This document shows positions 53,344-61,068 of a stretch of DNA of 64,000 bases, piece by piece. Origin of the DNA: Neoaquamicrobium microcysteis. Its GTDB lineage: Bacteria; Pseudomonadota; Alphaproteobacteria; Rhizobiales; Rhizobiaceae. The DNA lies in assembly GCF_008180155.1 (NCBI RefSeq), contig NZ_VSZS01000059.1, positions 1 through 64,000 of the forward strand, written 5' to 3'. Each line of letters begins with the position of its first letter. Position 1 is the stretch's first letter. The notes under the pieces were generated by a model. It had not been told where the DNA came from. It saw nothing but the letters and a program-made list of their open reading frames with translations, and ran no database searches. The position numbers were made by a program, and so were the translations under genes.

Positions 53344-54018
53344 ATGGCGGGCCAACGGATTCTCAAGGAAAGCGCAGTGCAGCAATCGATCATGACGGCG
53401 CGGGCCTCCCCGTTTCCTTCGGCGGAAGACAAGGACCGCGAGCGGCAGATGAAGCGTGAGGCCGTCATGCGGACGGCTGCGTCGATGTTCTGCGAGCGAG
53501 GCTACACGGCCACGCAGATGAGCGACGTCGCCAGCGAGCTGGGCGTCACCAAGCCGACGATCTACTACTATTTCAAGAACAAGGAGGATGTACTCGTCGC
53601 CTGCTTCGAGGCCGGCTTCGAGATGATCCAGGCGACGTTAAACAGAGAGGGCGAGGCGGCGAAGACCGGCGCGGAACGTCTACGCGACGTGCTGGTCGCT
53701 TATTCGGAGATTCTGACCCAAGACTATGGCAAATGCACCGCGCGCATCTCGACTGCGGATTTGTCGGAGGAAAGCCGCGAGCGCGTCAGCCAGCAGAAAC
53801 GGCGCTTCGATAACCAGGTGCGATCGTTGTTCTGCGATGCGGTCGAGGACGGCTCGATACCACCCTGCGACATCAAGATCGCCACCTTCACTGTTTTGAG
53901 CAGTCTCAACGGCATTGGACGTTGGTACAAGCCTGACGGAGACCTTTCACCTGATCAGGTTGCGCAGGCGGTTGTCGACCAGTTGTTCAAGGGAATAGCC
54001 TGGCCTGAGCACAATTGA
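53344..54018 (+). CDS. TetR/AcrR-family transcriptional regulator (module 3)
   Basis: About 224 residues. DNA-binding domain KREAVMRTAASMFCERGYTATQMSDVASELGVTKPTIYYYFKNKEDVL is a textbook TetR helix-turn-helix (about residues 38-84). The C-terminal half resembles the KstR2/FadR-type ligand domain (TetR_C). Start is uncertain: ATG 53344 is used, ATG 53392 is possible. It is divergent to the second Liv operon and is the likely repressor of module 3 (inference). Confidence 0.88.
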   Translation: MAGQRILKESAVQQSIMTARASPFPSAEDKDRERQMKREAVMRTAASMFCERGYTATQMSDVASELGVTKPTIYYYFKNKEDVLVACFEAGFEMIQATLNREGEAAKTGAERLRDVLVAYSEILTQDYGKCTARISTADLSEESRERVSQQKRRFDNQVRSLFCDAVEDGSIPPCDIKIATFTVLSSLNGIGRWYKPDGDLSPDQVAQAVVDQLFKGIAWPEHN

Positions 54019-54225
54019 GGCGTAGCTGTGCCGATCCACCCTCAAGGGGTTGCCGGGCGTCGCAAAGATGGCGAGAAAAGATCGACATCCAGAGATGAAT
54101 AGTTCGTCCTCTGGTTGATGGCAAGATGAAGCGGTATCTGCGAGATCCCGACTCACGAACACGAAAAGCGCACAGCACCGAGGTGTCGTAAATTGTCTCT
54201 CCGCAAAGCGGACGAAGATGCAACA

Positions 54226-54426
54226 CAGCGCTTTCACGGTGACCAGCGCAGCTGTGAACGGGCCGCCAGCGAGGCCATAATCGGCCATCTGCAGGATTGG
54301 CCTTCTCGTCCTTGTGATGGCGATGATGACCTTGGAGTCCTTCATGCCTGACAGATGCTGGGCGGCGTCCCCCATGCGGACGGCGATGTTGAGTTCAGGC
54401 ACCACCATGTTGCAGATTTGGCCCAC
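54226..54426 (-). pseudogene. etfA: fragment of an etfA gene
   Basis: The 67 codons read [27 protein letters not shown] and ILQMADYGLAGGPF, clearly the last part of an ETF alpha chain (compare [28 protein letters not shown] in the intact copy at 22536). The FAD-binding start is missing and several conserved residues are changed, so it is a decayed relic. No ETF beta remnant is visible beside it. The stretches 54019-54225 and 54427-54649 contain nothing else that I recognise. Confidence 0.8.
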
Positions 54427-54649
54427 ACGCTATCTATACGGGACAAGGTTGGCTCACCGCACATTTGCGAATGGTCGATAGAGATCGCCGATTTCGCGTC
54501 AGATCTCTTACTCGACTTTCACGCAGACCTTCTGGAAGGAGGCTGGGATCTCGAATGAGAGGTTGTTCCCGCTATCCCCCTCCCTCCTGATCTGGACGAA
54601 AGAAGGCGCGTTCCGGGAAGGCGAGCCCGTAACTTCATGACTGACACGG

Positions 54650-55156
54650 TCATGACCCTCGAGCGGCGATCCTCCGCGCTCGCACTGATCCACTAATCCG
54701 CTGATACGGCGACGCACATGCTTCCCGCTTCTTGTGACGCATGAGCACCGCCGGCAGTCGACGCTTCCAGCGCTGACCTCTCGGTAGATCCGCGACAGCT
54801 AGCCTGTGCAACCGGCAGCGTCGTCGTATCCGTCGCGATCCTCCCTCGGCCGGTTCGGCCCGAACCGCGGCGCTGTCCTTTTCGGTGTCGGACTTGGTCA
54901 CATCAAAATCGTACTTTGCTTGGACGATCGTCTCAGCACCATGTGACTGAGCGTCCTGTTCCTCCGTGTTCGATGATGCGTCTTTCGGAGTATACCGCCC
55001 CGGCAATTGCGCACGCTGATCGGGCGCCTCCGGCGAAAAAGCGGCGTCCTTCGCAAACGCCGCCAGATCGGTGCCGGCCCAGATCGGACGCTTCCCCACC
55101 AGGCCACCACGTCTCTTCTTGACCTCCACCACGAACGGTCGGGTCTGCCGCTTCAT
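54650..55156 (-). CDS. basic hypothetical protein of rhizobial accessory DNA
   Basis: 168 residues starting MKRQTRPFVVEVKKRRGGLVGKRPIW, a pattern I recall from hypothetical proteins next to transposases and plasmid genes in rhizobia, then a low-complexity acidic middle and a basic end with RGQRWKRRLPAVLMRHKKR. No enzymatic motif. A fair ribosome-binding site (AAGAGA) precedes the ATG at 55156. An open frame extends upstream to 55366 without support. Confidence 0.55.
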   Translation of the reverse strand: MKRQTRPFVVEVKKRRGGLVGKRPIWAGTDLAAFAKDAAFSPEAPDQRAQLPGRYTPKDASSNTEEQDAQSHGAETIVQAKYDFDVTKSDTEKDSAAVRAEPAEGGSRRIRRRCRLHRLAVADLPRGQRWKRRLPAVLMRHKKREACASPYQRISGSVRARRIAARGS

Positions 55157-55221
55157 TTGCTTTCTCTTGATGAAAACCGGATTGTTGCAAGGCTCGGCAT
55201 CGCATGTAGCGCTACGGACCG

Positions 55222-55482
55222 CTATCGTCCACCCGCTAGGGGTTCTGTACCCAGCTTGTTGCGCCGACGTGCGAGCCATATCTCGACAGGCTCTCCAAGG
55301 CTTCCATTGTCGAATTCGCCGATGTCGCCGGCGAAGCCTACACCCGCCGAAACGACAAGCAAGCAAAGCCCGTCATCGAACCGGGGCACCGGACAAAGCC
55401 GCAGCACGTTCAGCTTCAAATCGCGATATCCCTCGTCCCTCGCCATTGTGACTCGCTCAATCTTTTCTCTTGAGCTGTCCAA
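55222..55482 (-). CDS. small hypothetical protein
   Basis: 86 residues: polar N-terminus, a hydrophobic stretch LCLLVVSAGVGFAGDIGEF and EPVEIWLARRRNKLG near the end. It lies upstream of the gene at 54650-55156 on the same strand with a 65-bp gap. I do not recognise it; the coding call rests on the open frame and gene-like composition only. Confidence 0.35.
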   Translation of the reverse strand: MDSSREKIERVTMARDEGYRDLKLNVLRLCPVPRFDDGLCLLVVSAGVGFAGDIGEFDNGSLGEPVEIWLARRRNKLGTEPLAGGR

Positions 55483-55557
55483 CGACTATTTTGAATCGGT
55501 CCAGCCTTACCGATTCACCGTGCTGATGGACCGCGAACGCCAGATCTTCTGTTGCCG

Positions 55558-56757
55558 TTACGGCAAAAGCGGAATGTCGCCATCTCCGACCCGCCAGACC
55601 CAGGCGCCGATCTCCGGTCGCGCGGCGATCATCTCCTCAAGCGCAGCCTCGTATTTCTCACCAGCGCCGACCGGCACAATGTAGAGCGCCACAGGGCTCG
55701 GCCTATGCTGGAAAAGTGCATTCGCGATCGGCTGATCGGCCGGGAGATTGTAGCGCAGGCCCTTCACGCTCTTCTCGCTCACCTTCGCAAGCGCATCGAC
55801 CAGCTTCTTTTCATGGATCGTCTCATAGGGAACCCAGTTTTCACCCACGACCATCAAGGCGGTCTCCTCGATGATCGCCAAACCGGCCGGATTCAGACCG
55901 AACGTCGCGATCGCCATCAGATGAGATCGATCATCCGCCTCCCACAGCGAAATTTCCTTCTCACACCGGGATAGAATGCGACGGTGCAGGACATCGTCCA
56001 CCATGAACGGAAAACCCGGCATGTGCTTCACCACCAGCTTGTGGCCGGTGCGCGCGGGATCGAACGATTTAACCTCCCCGACGAGAACCATCAACCGCCT
56101 CGACCCCGTCTTCGGCGGGATAGCCGGCAAGAGCGCCTCCATGCGCCGCTTCTCGATCGCCTCCTTCTTTTCCTTCCGAAATGCCTCCGGCACGTAGAGG
56201 ATTTCGGCCAAGGAGCTTCCCTTGACGATCATCTGCTTCGCGGCCTCGCCAATATGCCACTGCACGTTCCACCAGTGCCGCTTGCCGGCCCAACGCGACG
56301 TCCAGACCGTCAACTCGGCTTCGTGCCAGAGATAGTGGAGAAGCCCTAGCAGCGAGAGCCTCTTCGTCTCGCCTGCTACACTGTTCGACCCCGGTCCGGT
56401 CTGAGCTGCCGCCGCACGGCTTCCGGTCTTCGACAGGCTGAAATCCAGCTTGAGTGCCGCCATCCCGCTTTGCGAGTCGAGCTGGATCGCACTTCCCAGC
56501 AATGCGCCGAGACCGGAAAGTTCGTATGGTGATTCAAAAGACTCGCATGAAGGGTCGTGCTCGCCGCCGCTGAGCGGCATGCGCTTGACGATGTAGTGGT
56601 CGCCGATTTTGGCGATGTACATCCGCGACCCAGGTTTGCTGCACAGGCACAGCGGTCGTACCTTGCGCCGATAGGCATCGGCTAGCGCTTCCCCCAAGCC
56701 TACACCGTCCTCCTCGAAATCGCTCTTCCCAATCCTGAACCGCCGCATCGCCTCCAT
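55558..56757 (-). CDS. DUF1173 family protein
   Basis: About 399 residues. RFRIGKSDFEEDGVGLGEALADAYRRKVRPLCLC near the N-terminus and the YIVKRMPLSGGEHDPSCESFESPYELSGLGALLGS block are the DUF1173 hallmark; the CLC and SC cysteines with H may bind metal. The family is found in integrative elements and plasmids of Alphaproteobacteria and has no known function to me. Start is uncertain among GTG 56775, ATG 56757 and ATG 56748. It is divergent from the Toprim gene across a 340-bp GC-rich gap. Confidence 0.82.
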   Translation of the reverse strand: MEAMRRFRIGKSDFEEDGVGLGEALADAYRRKVRPLCLCSKPGSRMYIAKIGDHYIVKRMPLSGGEHDPSCESFESPYELSGLGALLGSAIQLDSQSGMAALKLDFSLSKTGSRAAAAQTGPGSNSVAGETKRLSLLGLLHYLWHEAELTVWTSRWAGKRHWWNVQWHIGEAAKQMIVKGSSLAEILYVPEAFRKEKKEAIEKRRMEALLPAIPPKTGSRRLMVLVGEVKSFDPARTGHKLVVKHMPGFPFMVDDVLHRRILSRCEKEISLWEADDRSHLMAIATFGLNPAGLAIIEETALMVVGENWVPYETIHEKKLVDALAKVSEKSVKGLRYNLPADQPIANALFQHRPSPVALYIVPVGAGEKYEAALEEMIAARPEIGAWVWRVGDGDIPLLP

Positions 56758-57056
56758 CGCTCCGAGGTCCGCCACCTCCGCACATGCATTGATTCACGAA
56801 ATTTCCTCAACAGCAACCCGAGAGGAGGCGATCCGCGCATCAGGCAGGGGAACAGCAGGTCCGGGGTTCAAGCGAACCGGCTGTGCGGCCGGTGCCGCTT
56901 GCGCCTGGCCGGACGCAAGGGAAGCTTCGCCGCGGCCGCGGCCGCTTCCGCGAGTTCTCGCGGGATCGCGCCCGCGCCCTTGCCTCCGGCCGGCTTCGCG
57001 CCCGGCGGGGTGGCGTTCCGCCACGAGCGGAAGAAGCAACCCCAGGCGAGGAAAGG

Positions 57057-57085
57057 CGCAGGACCGCCCACGAGGCGGTCCTGCG
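57057..57085 (+). promoter_or_regulatory. 12-bp perfect hairpin directly before the Toprim gene
   Basis: CGCAGGACCGCC and GGCGGTCCTGCG are perfect complements around the loop CACGA, followed by GAAAAAGAG and the ATG at 57095. No T-run follows, so it is not a standard terminator on the plus strand; it could affect translation or mRNA stability. The rest of 56758-57056 is GC-rich with short self-complementary stretches and shows no gene. Confidence 0.55.
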
Positions 57086-57094
57086 AAAAAGAGA

Positions 57095-58000
57095 ATGGAA
57101 AGAAGGGAAATTGAAGAGCTGCGGGAGAAGGTCTCCTGCGAAGCCTTGCTCGATGATGACGGGTGGGCGATCGACGTAAAGGAAAGCACCCGCGGGGCGG
57201 TCAAGTACAGGCGCGGCGAGGGCGAGATTATCATCGTCATTCACGGCGGCCGCGGCTGGTTCGATCCGCTGTCGGCCGAGGACAAGGGCGACGTGTTCGA
57301 CCTTGCTCGAAGGCTCGGTACCGCGAGCTTTGCGGAGGCACTGGACCGCGTGGGCAATCTCGTCGGATACGTTCCGGCGCAGAAACCCCATGTCCAGGAG
57401 CGGCCGAAGGCTTCCCCGGCATCAGTCGAGGTCCGCTGGGGCGGCCGTGCAAGGCCCTGGCCGGGATCGGCGTCCTGGCGGTATCTTTCGCGCCAGCGTG
57501 CCATACCGGACGCGGTGATCACCGCTGCTGTCCGCCAGGGCCTTTTACGCGAGGGACCCTATGGCAGCATGTGGGCAGCGCACATGACGGCCACGAACCT
57601 TGTCGTCGGATGGGAAGAGCGCGGGCCGAACTGGCGTGGTTTCGCGACCGGCGGCGACAAGGAGCTGTTCCGGCTGGGGCCGGCCAATCCTGGCCGCCTA
57701 TGTATCACCGAAGCAGCGATCGACGCGATGAGCCTTGCCACCTTTGAAGACCTCAGGTTGGATACGGCCTATGTCAGCACCGCCGGTGGATGGGCGCCCG
57801 CGACCCAGGCGGCGATCCGCGACTATGCGCGCATCCAGGGCATTCTGCTTGTCGCCGCCACGGACAACAACCGCCAGGGCGACGTCTACGCCAGACGCAT
57901 CACGGCGATCGGGGAGGAACTGGGGTGCGCACACGAGCGCCTTTCGCCACGCGGCGATGACTGGAACGAGGATCTGCGCGCATCACTTCAGGCTGCCTGA
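57095..58000 (+). CDS. DUF3991/Toprim domain protein
   Basis: 301 residues. N-terminal half (about 1-110) resembles DUF3991 with zinc-finger-less primase-like layout: DGWAIDVKESTRGAVKYRRGEGEIIIVI, then VFDLARRLGTASFAEAL. The C-terminal half is Toprim: RLCITEAAIDAMSLATFE (Glu of the first motif) and GILLVAATDNNRQGDVYARRI (D-N variant of DxD). Such proteins occur in mobile elements and phage-like plasmids and may aid primase or relaxase work. ATG 57095 is chosen because translation upstream is arginine-proline rich and lacks homology. Confidence 0.82.
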   Translation: MERREIEELREKVSCEALLDDDGWAIDVKESTRGAVKYRRGEGEIIIVIHGGRGWFDPLSAEDKGDVFDLARRLGTASFAEALDRVGNLVGYVPAQKPHVQERPKASPASVEVRWGGRARPWPGSASWRYLSRQRAIPDAVITAAVRQGLLREGPYGSMWAAHMTATNLVVGWEERGPNWRGFATGGDKELFRLGPANPGRLCITEAAIDAMSLATFEDLRLDTAYVSTAGGWAPATQAAIRDYARIQGILLVAATDNNRQGDVYARRITAIGEELGCAHERLSPRGDDWNEDLRASLQAA

Positions 58001-58029
58001 GGCATGGCGGGCGCTGGCGGGAGATCCGG

Positions 58030-58353
58030 TCAGCGCAGGAGACGCCGTTCGAGGAAGCTTTGCATGTCGCGCCTCCCATCGACGACACAGTACACGACGA
58101 TGTTCCTCCCCAAGACCCGGTAGATGATGCGGAAGGGCTTGTAGTGGACCTCGCGATAATCGGTGATTCCGAGGCTCGCCAGTTCCTTCGGAACGTTGCC
58201 GCGTTCAGGCATGTCGACGAGCCGGCCACAGGCATCATCGAGCCCAGTGAGCACCTGGTCGGCTCGGGCGACCGACTCCCGCTGGGCGATGAAACGAAAG
58301 ATGTCCTCGATATCGCGTTCGGCATCCTCGGCCAGGAGCACGCGATAGGCCAT
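58030..58353 (-). CDS. RelE/ParE-family toxin
   Basis: 107 residues. YRVLLAEDAERDIEDIFRFIA at the start, then VPKELASLGITDYREVHYKPFRIIYRVLGRNIVVYCVVDGRRDMQSFL, the compact alpha/beta fold of ParE/RelE toxins, which act on gyrase or ribosome-bound mRNA. It starts 2 bp after the stop of the antitoxin gene, the usual order. Together they are an addiction module that would help keep the mobile region. Confidence 0.9.
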   Translation of the reverse strand: MAYRVLLAEDAERDIEDIFRFIAQRESVARADQVLTGLDDACGRLVDMPERGNVPKELASLGITDYREVHYKPFRIIYRVLGRNIVVYCVVDGRRDMQSFLERRLLR

Positions 58354-58355
58354 GC

Positions 58356-58628
58356 TCAGCGCTTCACGCGCTCGCGAATCCGCTTGAAGGCCTCGCCCGC
58401 CGGTCTGACCTTGCCGGCCTCGACTTGCGCATTGGTCAGCGCCAGCGCCTTGAGCAGAGCCAGTGTCTCCTGCGTTTCCTCGTAGCGCGCAACGTCCTGC
58501 AGTATCGCCCTCGCCTCGCCGTGCAGGGTGATGACGACCGGCTCGTGACCGTCCGCCAGTCCGCGGATGATCTCCGGTGCGTGGGCCTTGAGGTAGCTGA
58601 TGGGTCTGACGCGTTCGGTAAGTTTCAT
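58356..58628 (-). CDS. Phd/YefM-family antitoxin
   Basis: 90 residues. VRPISYLKAHAPEIIRGLADGHEPVVITLHGEARAILQDVARYE is the Phd/YefM domain (DNA-binding, autorepressing), and the C-terminal helix binds the toxin. First gene of the pair. Its promoter should lie in 58629-58877, a 249-bp interval with several GC-rich inverted stretches and no other gene that I can support. Confidence 0.9.
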   Translation of the reverse strand: MKLTERVRPISYLKAHAPEIIRGLADGHEPVVITLHGEARAILQDVARYEETQETLALLKALALTNAQVEAGKVRPAGEAFKRIRERVKR

Positions 58629-58877
58629 CGGGCGCTCCTTTTGACCAGAATATAGACTGACAACAGGTCGATTGGAAGTAGCAGGGAGTTGAGCTTGGCT
58701 GCCGCATGCGCCGTCGACGCGTCAAGGGATGCTTCGCCCGCTTCGCGGCCCTTGACCCGCCGCCCGCGAGGCGGCCGCTCGAAGGGCATCTTCATCACCT
58801 GAGGGAAGGAAAACCCCGGCCGGACATGAGCGAGGCGAGGGGCCGCCTTTCCTCCGGTTCCCTTAAGGAGAAATGCC

Positions 58878-59114
58878 ATGAGCATTCCCGATCATGCGAG
58901 CGCGAATTTCAGGACGATGCTGCGCGCCGCCGAAAATGATGACCTCGCACTTCTCGAGTGCTCCGACGCGATCACCGGACAGCCCCGCTACGTCATCTGC
59001 ACCGTTTCCTTCGACGGCGAGGAGTACCTGTTCACCCCATTCGGGCACCTCGCCGATGGAAATCCCTACGAAGCCTACGTTCCACCGGATGCGCCGACGC
59101 GCGCCGACGAATGA
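58878..59114 (+). CDS. small conserved protein (DUF6117-like)
   Basis: 78 residues: MSIPDHASANFRTMLRAA, then LALLECSDAITGQPRYVICTV and YLFTPFGHLADGNPYEAY. I recall this as a small conserved family in rhizobial plasmids and islands. AAGGAG precedes the ATG by 6 bases. A terminator-like hairpin follows at 59158. Function unknown. Confidence 0.72.
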   Translation: MSIPDHASANFRTMLRAAENDDLALLECSDAITGQPRYVICTVSFDGEEYLFTPFGHLADGNPYEAYVPPDAPTRADE

Positions 59115-59157
59115 CGACGAACGCCGGTCGGGATCACCCGCACCCACCAACCGTTCA

Positions 59158-59188
59158 CCCGGCCCCGAGCCGGGCTTTCCTCTTCTTG
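59158..59188 (+). terminator. terminator-like hairpin
   Basis: CCCGGC-cccga-GCCGGG (59158-59174) followed by the pyrimidine run CTTTCCTCTTCTT. A plausible end for the 78-residue gene upstream. Confidence 0.5.
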
Positions 59189-59203
59189 ACCTGGAGCACC
59201 GCC

Positions 59204-59293
59204 ATGCTCGGCAAGACCGCACTCACCGCTGTCCATCCTCCCGTTCCAACTGCGTGTCCGTCGTCAGGGATTTTGGGACAAATGGCGCGGTGA
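59204..59293 (+). pseudogene. start of an unknown gene cut by the IS3 element
   Basis: An ATG at 59204 with TGGAG upstream opens a frame (MLGKTALTAVHPPVPT) that runs into the IS3 end at about 59275 and stops inside it. It is likely the first 24 codons of an interrupted gene. I do not recognise the protein. Confidence 0.35.
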
Positions 59294-59328
59294 GCTAACG
59301 GAGGCTCTGGCCCATCAGGATTGTCATT

Positions 59329-60309
59329 TTAGGCTGCTGCCTGCCGGTGCAGCAAGCGGCGATGCCTGATTGTTTCGCGTTTGATCCTTTCCCTTTCCAG
59401 CATGATGGTATGGCCACGCCCGAAGTAGACGTCGGCCGGTGTGAGATTACCGAGGCTCTCGTGATAGCGGCTGTGATTGTAGTGCTCGACAAAGGCCGCA
59501 ATCTGCTGCTCGAGATCGCCCGGCAGGAAGTAGTTCTCGAGCAGGATGCGGTTCTTGAGCGTCTGATGCCAGCGCTCGATCTTACCCTGCGTCTGGGGAT
59601 GAGCGGGCGATCCGCGCGTGTGCTCCATGCCCTGGCCGGATAGCCAGGCAGCCAGGTCCGAAGACACATAGGAGGGGCCGTTGTCGGACAACAGCCGCGG
59701 CCGCTGCACCACCCTGGCGCTGTCGCAGCCGGAAGCCTGCAGCGCCATAGTCAGCGTATCGGTGACATCGTCGGCCTTCATCGTGGTGCACAGCTTCCAG
59801 GCGATGATGTAGCGGGAGAAGTCGTCGAGCACGGTGGACAGATAGAACCACCCCCAGCCGATGACCTTCAAATAGGTGAAGTCGGTCTGCCAGAGCTGGT
59901 TCGGCGCTGTCGTCTTGTCGTGGAACTCGTCGCCCGCCTTGATGACGATGAAGGCAGGGCTGGTGATCAGGTCATGAGCCTTGAGCAGGCGATAGACCGA
60001 GGATTCCGAGACGAAGTAGCCCTTGGTGTCGGTGAAGGTGACCGCCAGCTCCCGAGGCGACAGCTCCGGCTCGTTCAGCGCCAGCTCTATGATCTGGTCC
60101 CGAACCTCATCGGGGACACGGTTCCAGACCCGCGTCGGTCGAGGCTTGCGGTCCTCCAGCGCATCGGCGCCACCGGTGAGGAATCGGTCATACCAGCGAT
60201 TGAAGGTCGAACGCGGAATGCCGATCTTCTGCAGCGTGCGACGCGCCGAAAGGTGCGACTGCTCGACCAGCCGGATGATCTCCAGCTTCTCGGATGCGGA
60301 GTATCTCAT
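59329..60309 (-). CDS. IS3-family transposase OrfB
   Basis: 326 residues. DDE integrase core: WQTDFTYLKVIGWGWFYLSTVLDDFSRYIIAWK (first Asp), LLSDNGPSYVS (second Asp) and HPQTQGKIERWHQTLKNRI (Glu). N-terminal helix-turn-helix region SARRTLQKIGIPRSTFNRWYDRF. Its ATG overlaps the orfA stop (ATGA at 60306-60309), but the frame is also open upstream, so a -1 frameshift at the A7 run (60338-60344, minus strand) can give an OrfAB fusion. Confidence 0.93.
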   Translation of the reverse strand: MRYSASEKLEIIRLVEQSHLSARRTLQKIGIPRSTFNRWYDRFLTGGADALEDRKPRPTRVWNRVPDEVRDQIIELALNEPELSPRELAVTFTDTKGYFVSESSVYRLLKAHDLITSPAFIVIKAGDEFHDKTTAPNQLWQTDFTYLKVIGWGWFYLSTVLDDFSRYIIAWKLCTTMKADDVTDTLTMALQASGCDSARVVQRPRLLSDNGPSYVSSDLAAWLSGQGMEHTRGSPAHPQTQGKIERWHQTLKNRILLENYFLPGDLEQQIAAFVEHYNHSRYHESLGNLTPADVYFGRGHTIMLERERIKRETIRHRRLLHRQAAA

Positions 60310-60680
60310 TCGTCGTCTCCCCCATCCGCGATCATGCTTTTTTTGAGAATCCGAAGCTCCAGCGCCTGTTCGGCGACGACCTCCTTGAGGTCGCGGGTCT
60401 CCTTGCGCAGCGTCTTCACCTCGTCGCTGGTCGCGGCACGCGCCGTATCGCCGGCAAGCCGCTTCTTGCCAGCTTCCAGGAATTCCTTCGACCAAGTGTA
60501 ATAGAGGCTCTCGGCGATCCCCTCGCGCCGGCACAGCGCAGCAATACTCTCCTCGCCGCGCAAGCCTTCCAGCACGATGCGGATCTTCTCTTCCGCTCCA
60601 TATTGCTTGCGGGTGGCCCGGCGGATGTCCTTGATGACCTTCTCCGCTGGCGCTTTCCCTGTCCCGGCTTTCTGTCTCAT
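60306..60680 (-). CDS. IS3-family transposase OrfA
   Basis: 124 residues. The helix-turn-helix EEKIRIVLEGLRGEESIAALCRREGIAESLYYTWSKEFL binds the element ends; a C-terminal leucine-zipper-like coil (VKTLRKETRDLKEVVAEQALELRILKKSM) follows. The A7 run lies in the codons for LKKS, a place where IS3 elements shift frame to make OrfAB. Confidence 0.93.
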   Translation of the reverse strand: MRQKAGTGKAPAEKVIKDIRRATRKQYGAEEKIRIVLEGLRGEESIAALCRREGIAESLYYTWSKEFLEAGKKRLAGDTARAATSDEVKTLRKETRDLKEVVAEQALELRILKKSMIADGGDDE

Positions 60681-60726
60681 CTTCGCTCCTCTTGAAGGGC
60701 TACGATGAGCCAGAAATCCTCCTCTC

Positions 60727-61068
60727 TCAGTTAAGCCAATTTGGTCCCATCAGCGCTGACGCCGGACATGGGCAGACCTGCGTTGGCCGCGTGGAGATGA
60801 GCCGACGCGATGATTGCGCGACATTTGTGAAGGTCATCCGATGCACGACGGCCGGCTCGGTGGCAAACATGTTGGCTAAGCGGATTTCCTGATCATTGCA
60901 CAGATGGAGATCGGCTGCTCGCATCGTGGAGGCCTCCGGCAGGCAATGCCGCAACATGACCAGCGGTGGAACTGCGTAGAAGGTTGCATGCCGGTTGATC
61001 CAGGAGGACAGGAGTTCGTCGGGGTAGGGCGGCAACCGCACAGGCAACTGCCGTGTGTGCTTCATCAT
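60727..61068 (-). pseudogene. tniQ: truncated tniQ (transposition targeting protein)
   Basis: About 106 codons of the N-terminal TniQ domain, RLPPYPDELLSSWINRHATFYAVPPLVMLRH being the family signature, up to the start of the first zinc-binding motif (TQVCPC). The frame then enters the IS3 element at about 60748 and stops. The CPAC-like motif also looks shifted by one base, so decay may have begun independently. Start overlaps the tniB stop (ATGA). Normal TniQ proteins have 350-600 residues. Confidence 0.8.

Larger units (their letters stand above)
59275..60748 (-). mobile_element. IS3-family insertion sequence
   Basis: Holds orfA and orfB of an IS3-family element. The ends are imperfect inverted repeats: GGGACAAATGGC...TGAGCTAACGGAGG on the left and, read inward, GGGACCAAATTGGC...TGAGAGAGGAGG on the right. 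Length is about 1.47 kb. It has cut tniQ on its right side. Sequence to its left does not continue tniQ, so a deletion or rearrangement came with or after insertion. I could not make out a target duplication. Confidence 0.85.

Noticed and set aside
54184-54204. TGTCGTAAATTGTC as the second end of the TniABQ transposon
   Set aside because: Only the first five bases agree with the end at 63731 and no tandem AT-rich repeats follow.
54508-54717. Small minus-strand open frame of 69 codons
   Set aside because: No ribosome-binding site or recognisable family, and it overlaps the end of the better supported gene at 54650-55156.
56789-57094. Upstream extension of the Toprim gene
   Set aside because: Arg/Pro/Ala-rich translation of a GC-rich leader with hairpins; conserved sequence begins at 57095.
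58625-58885. Minus-strand frame upstream of the antitoxin
   Set aside because: Overlaps the expected promoter region and the start of the 78-residue gene; no family resemblance.
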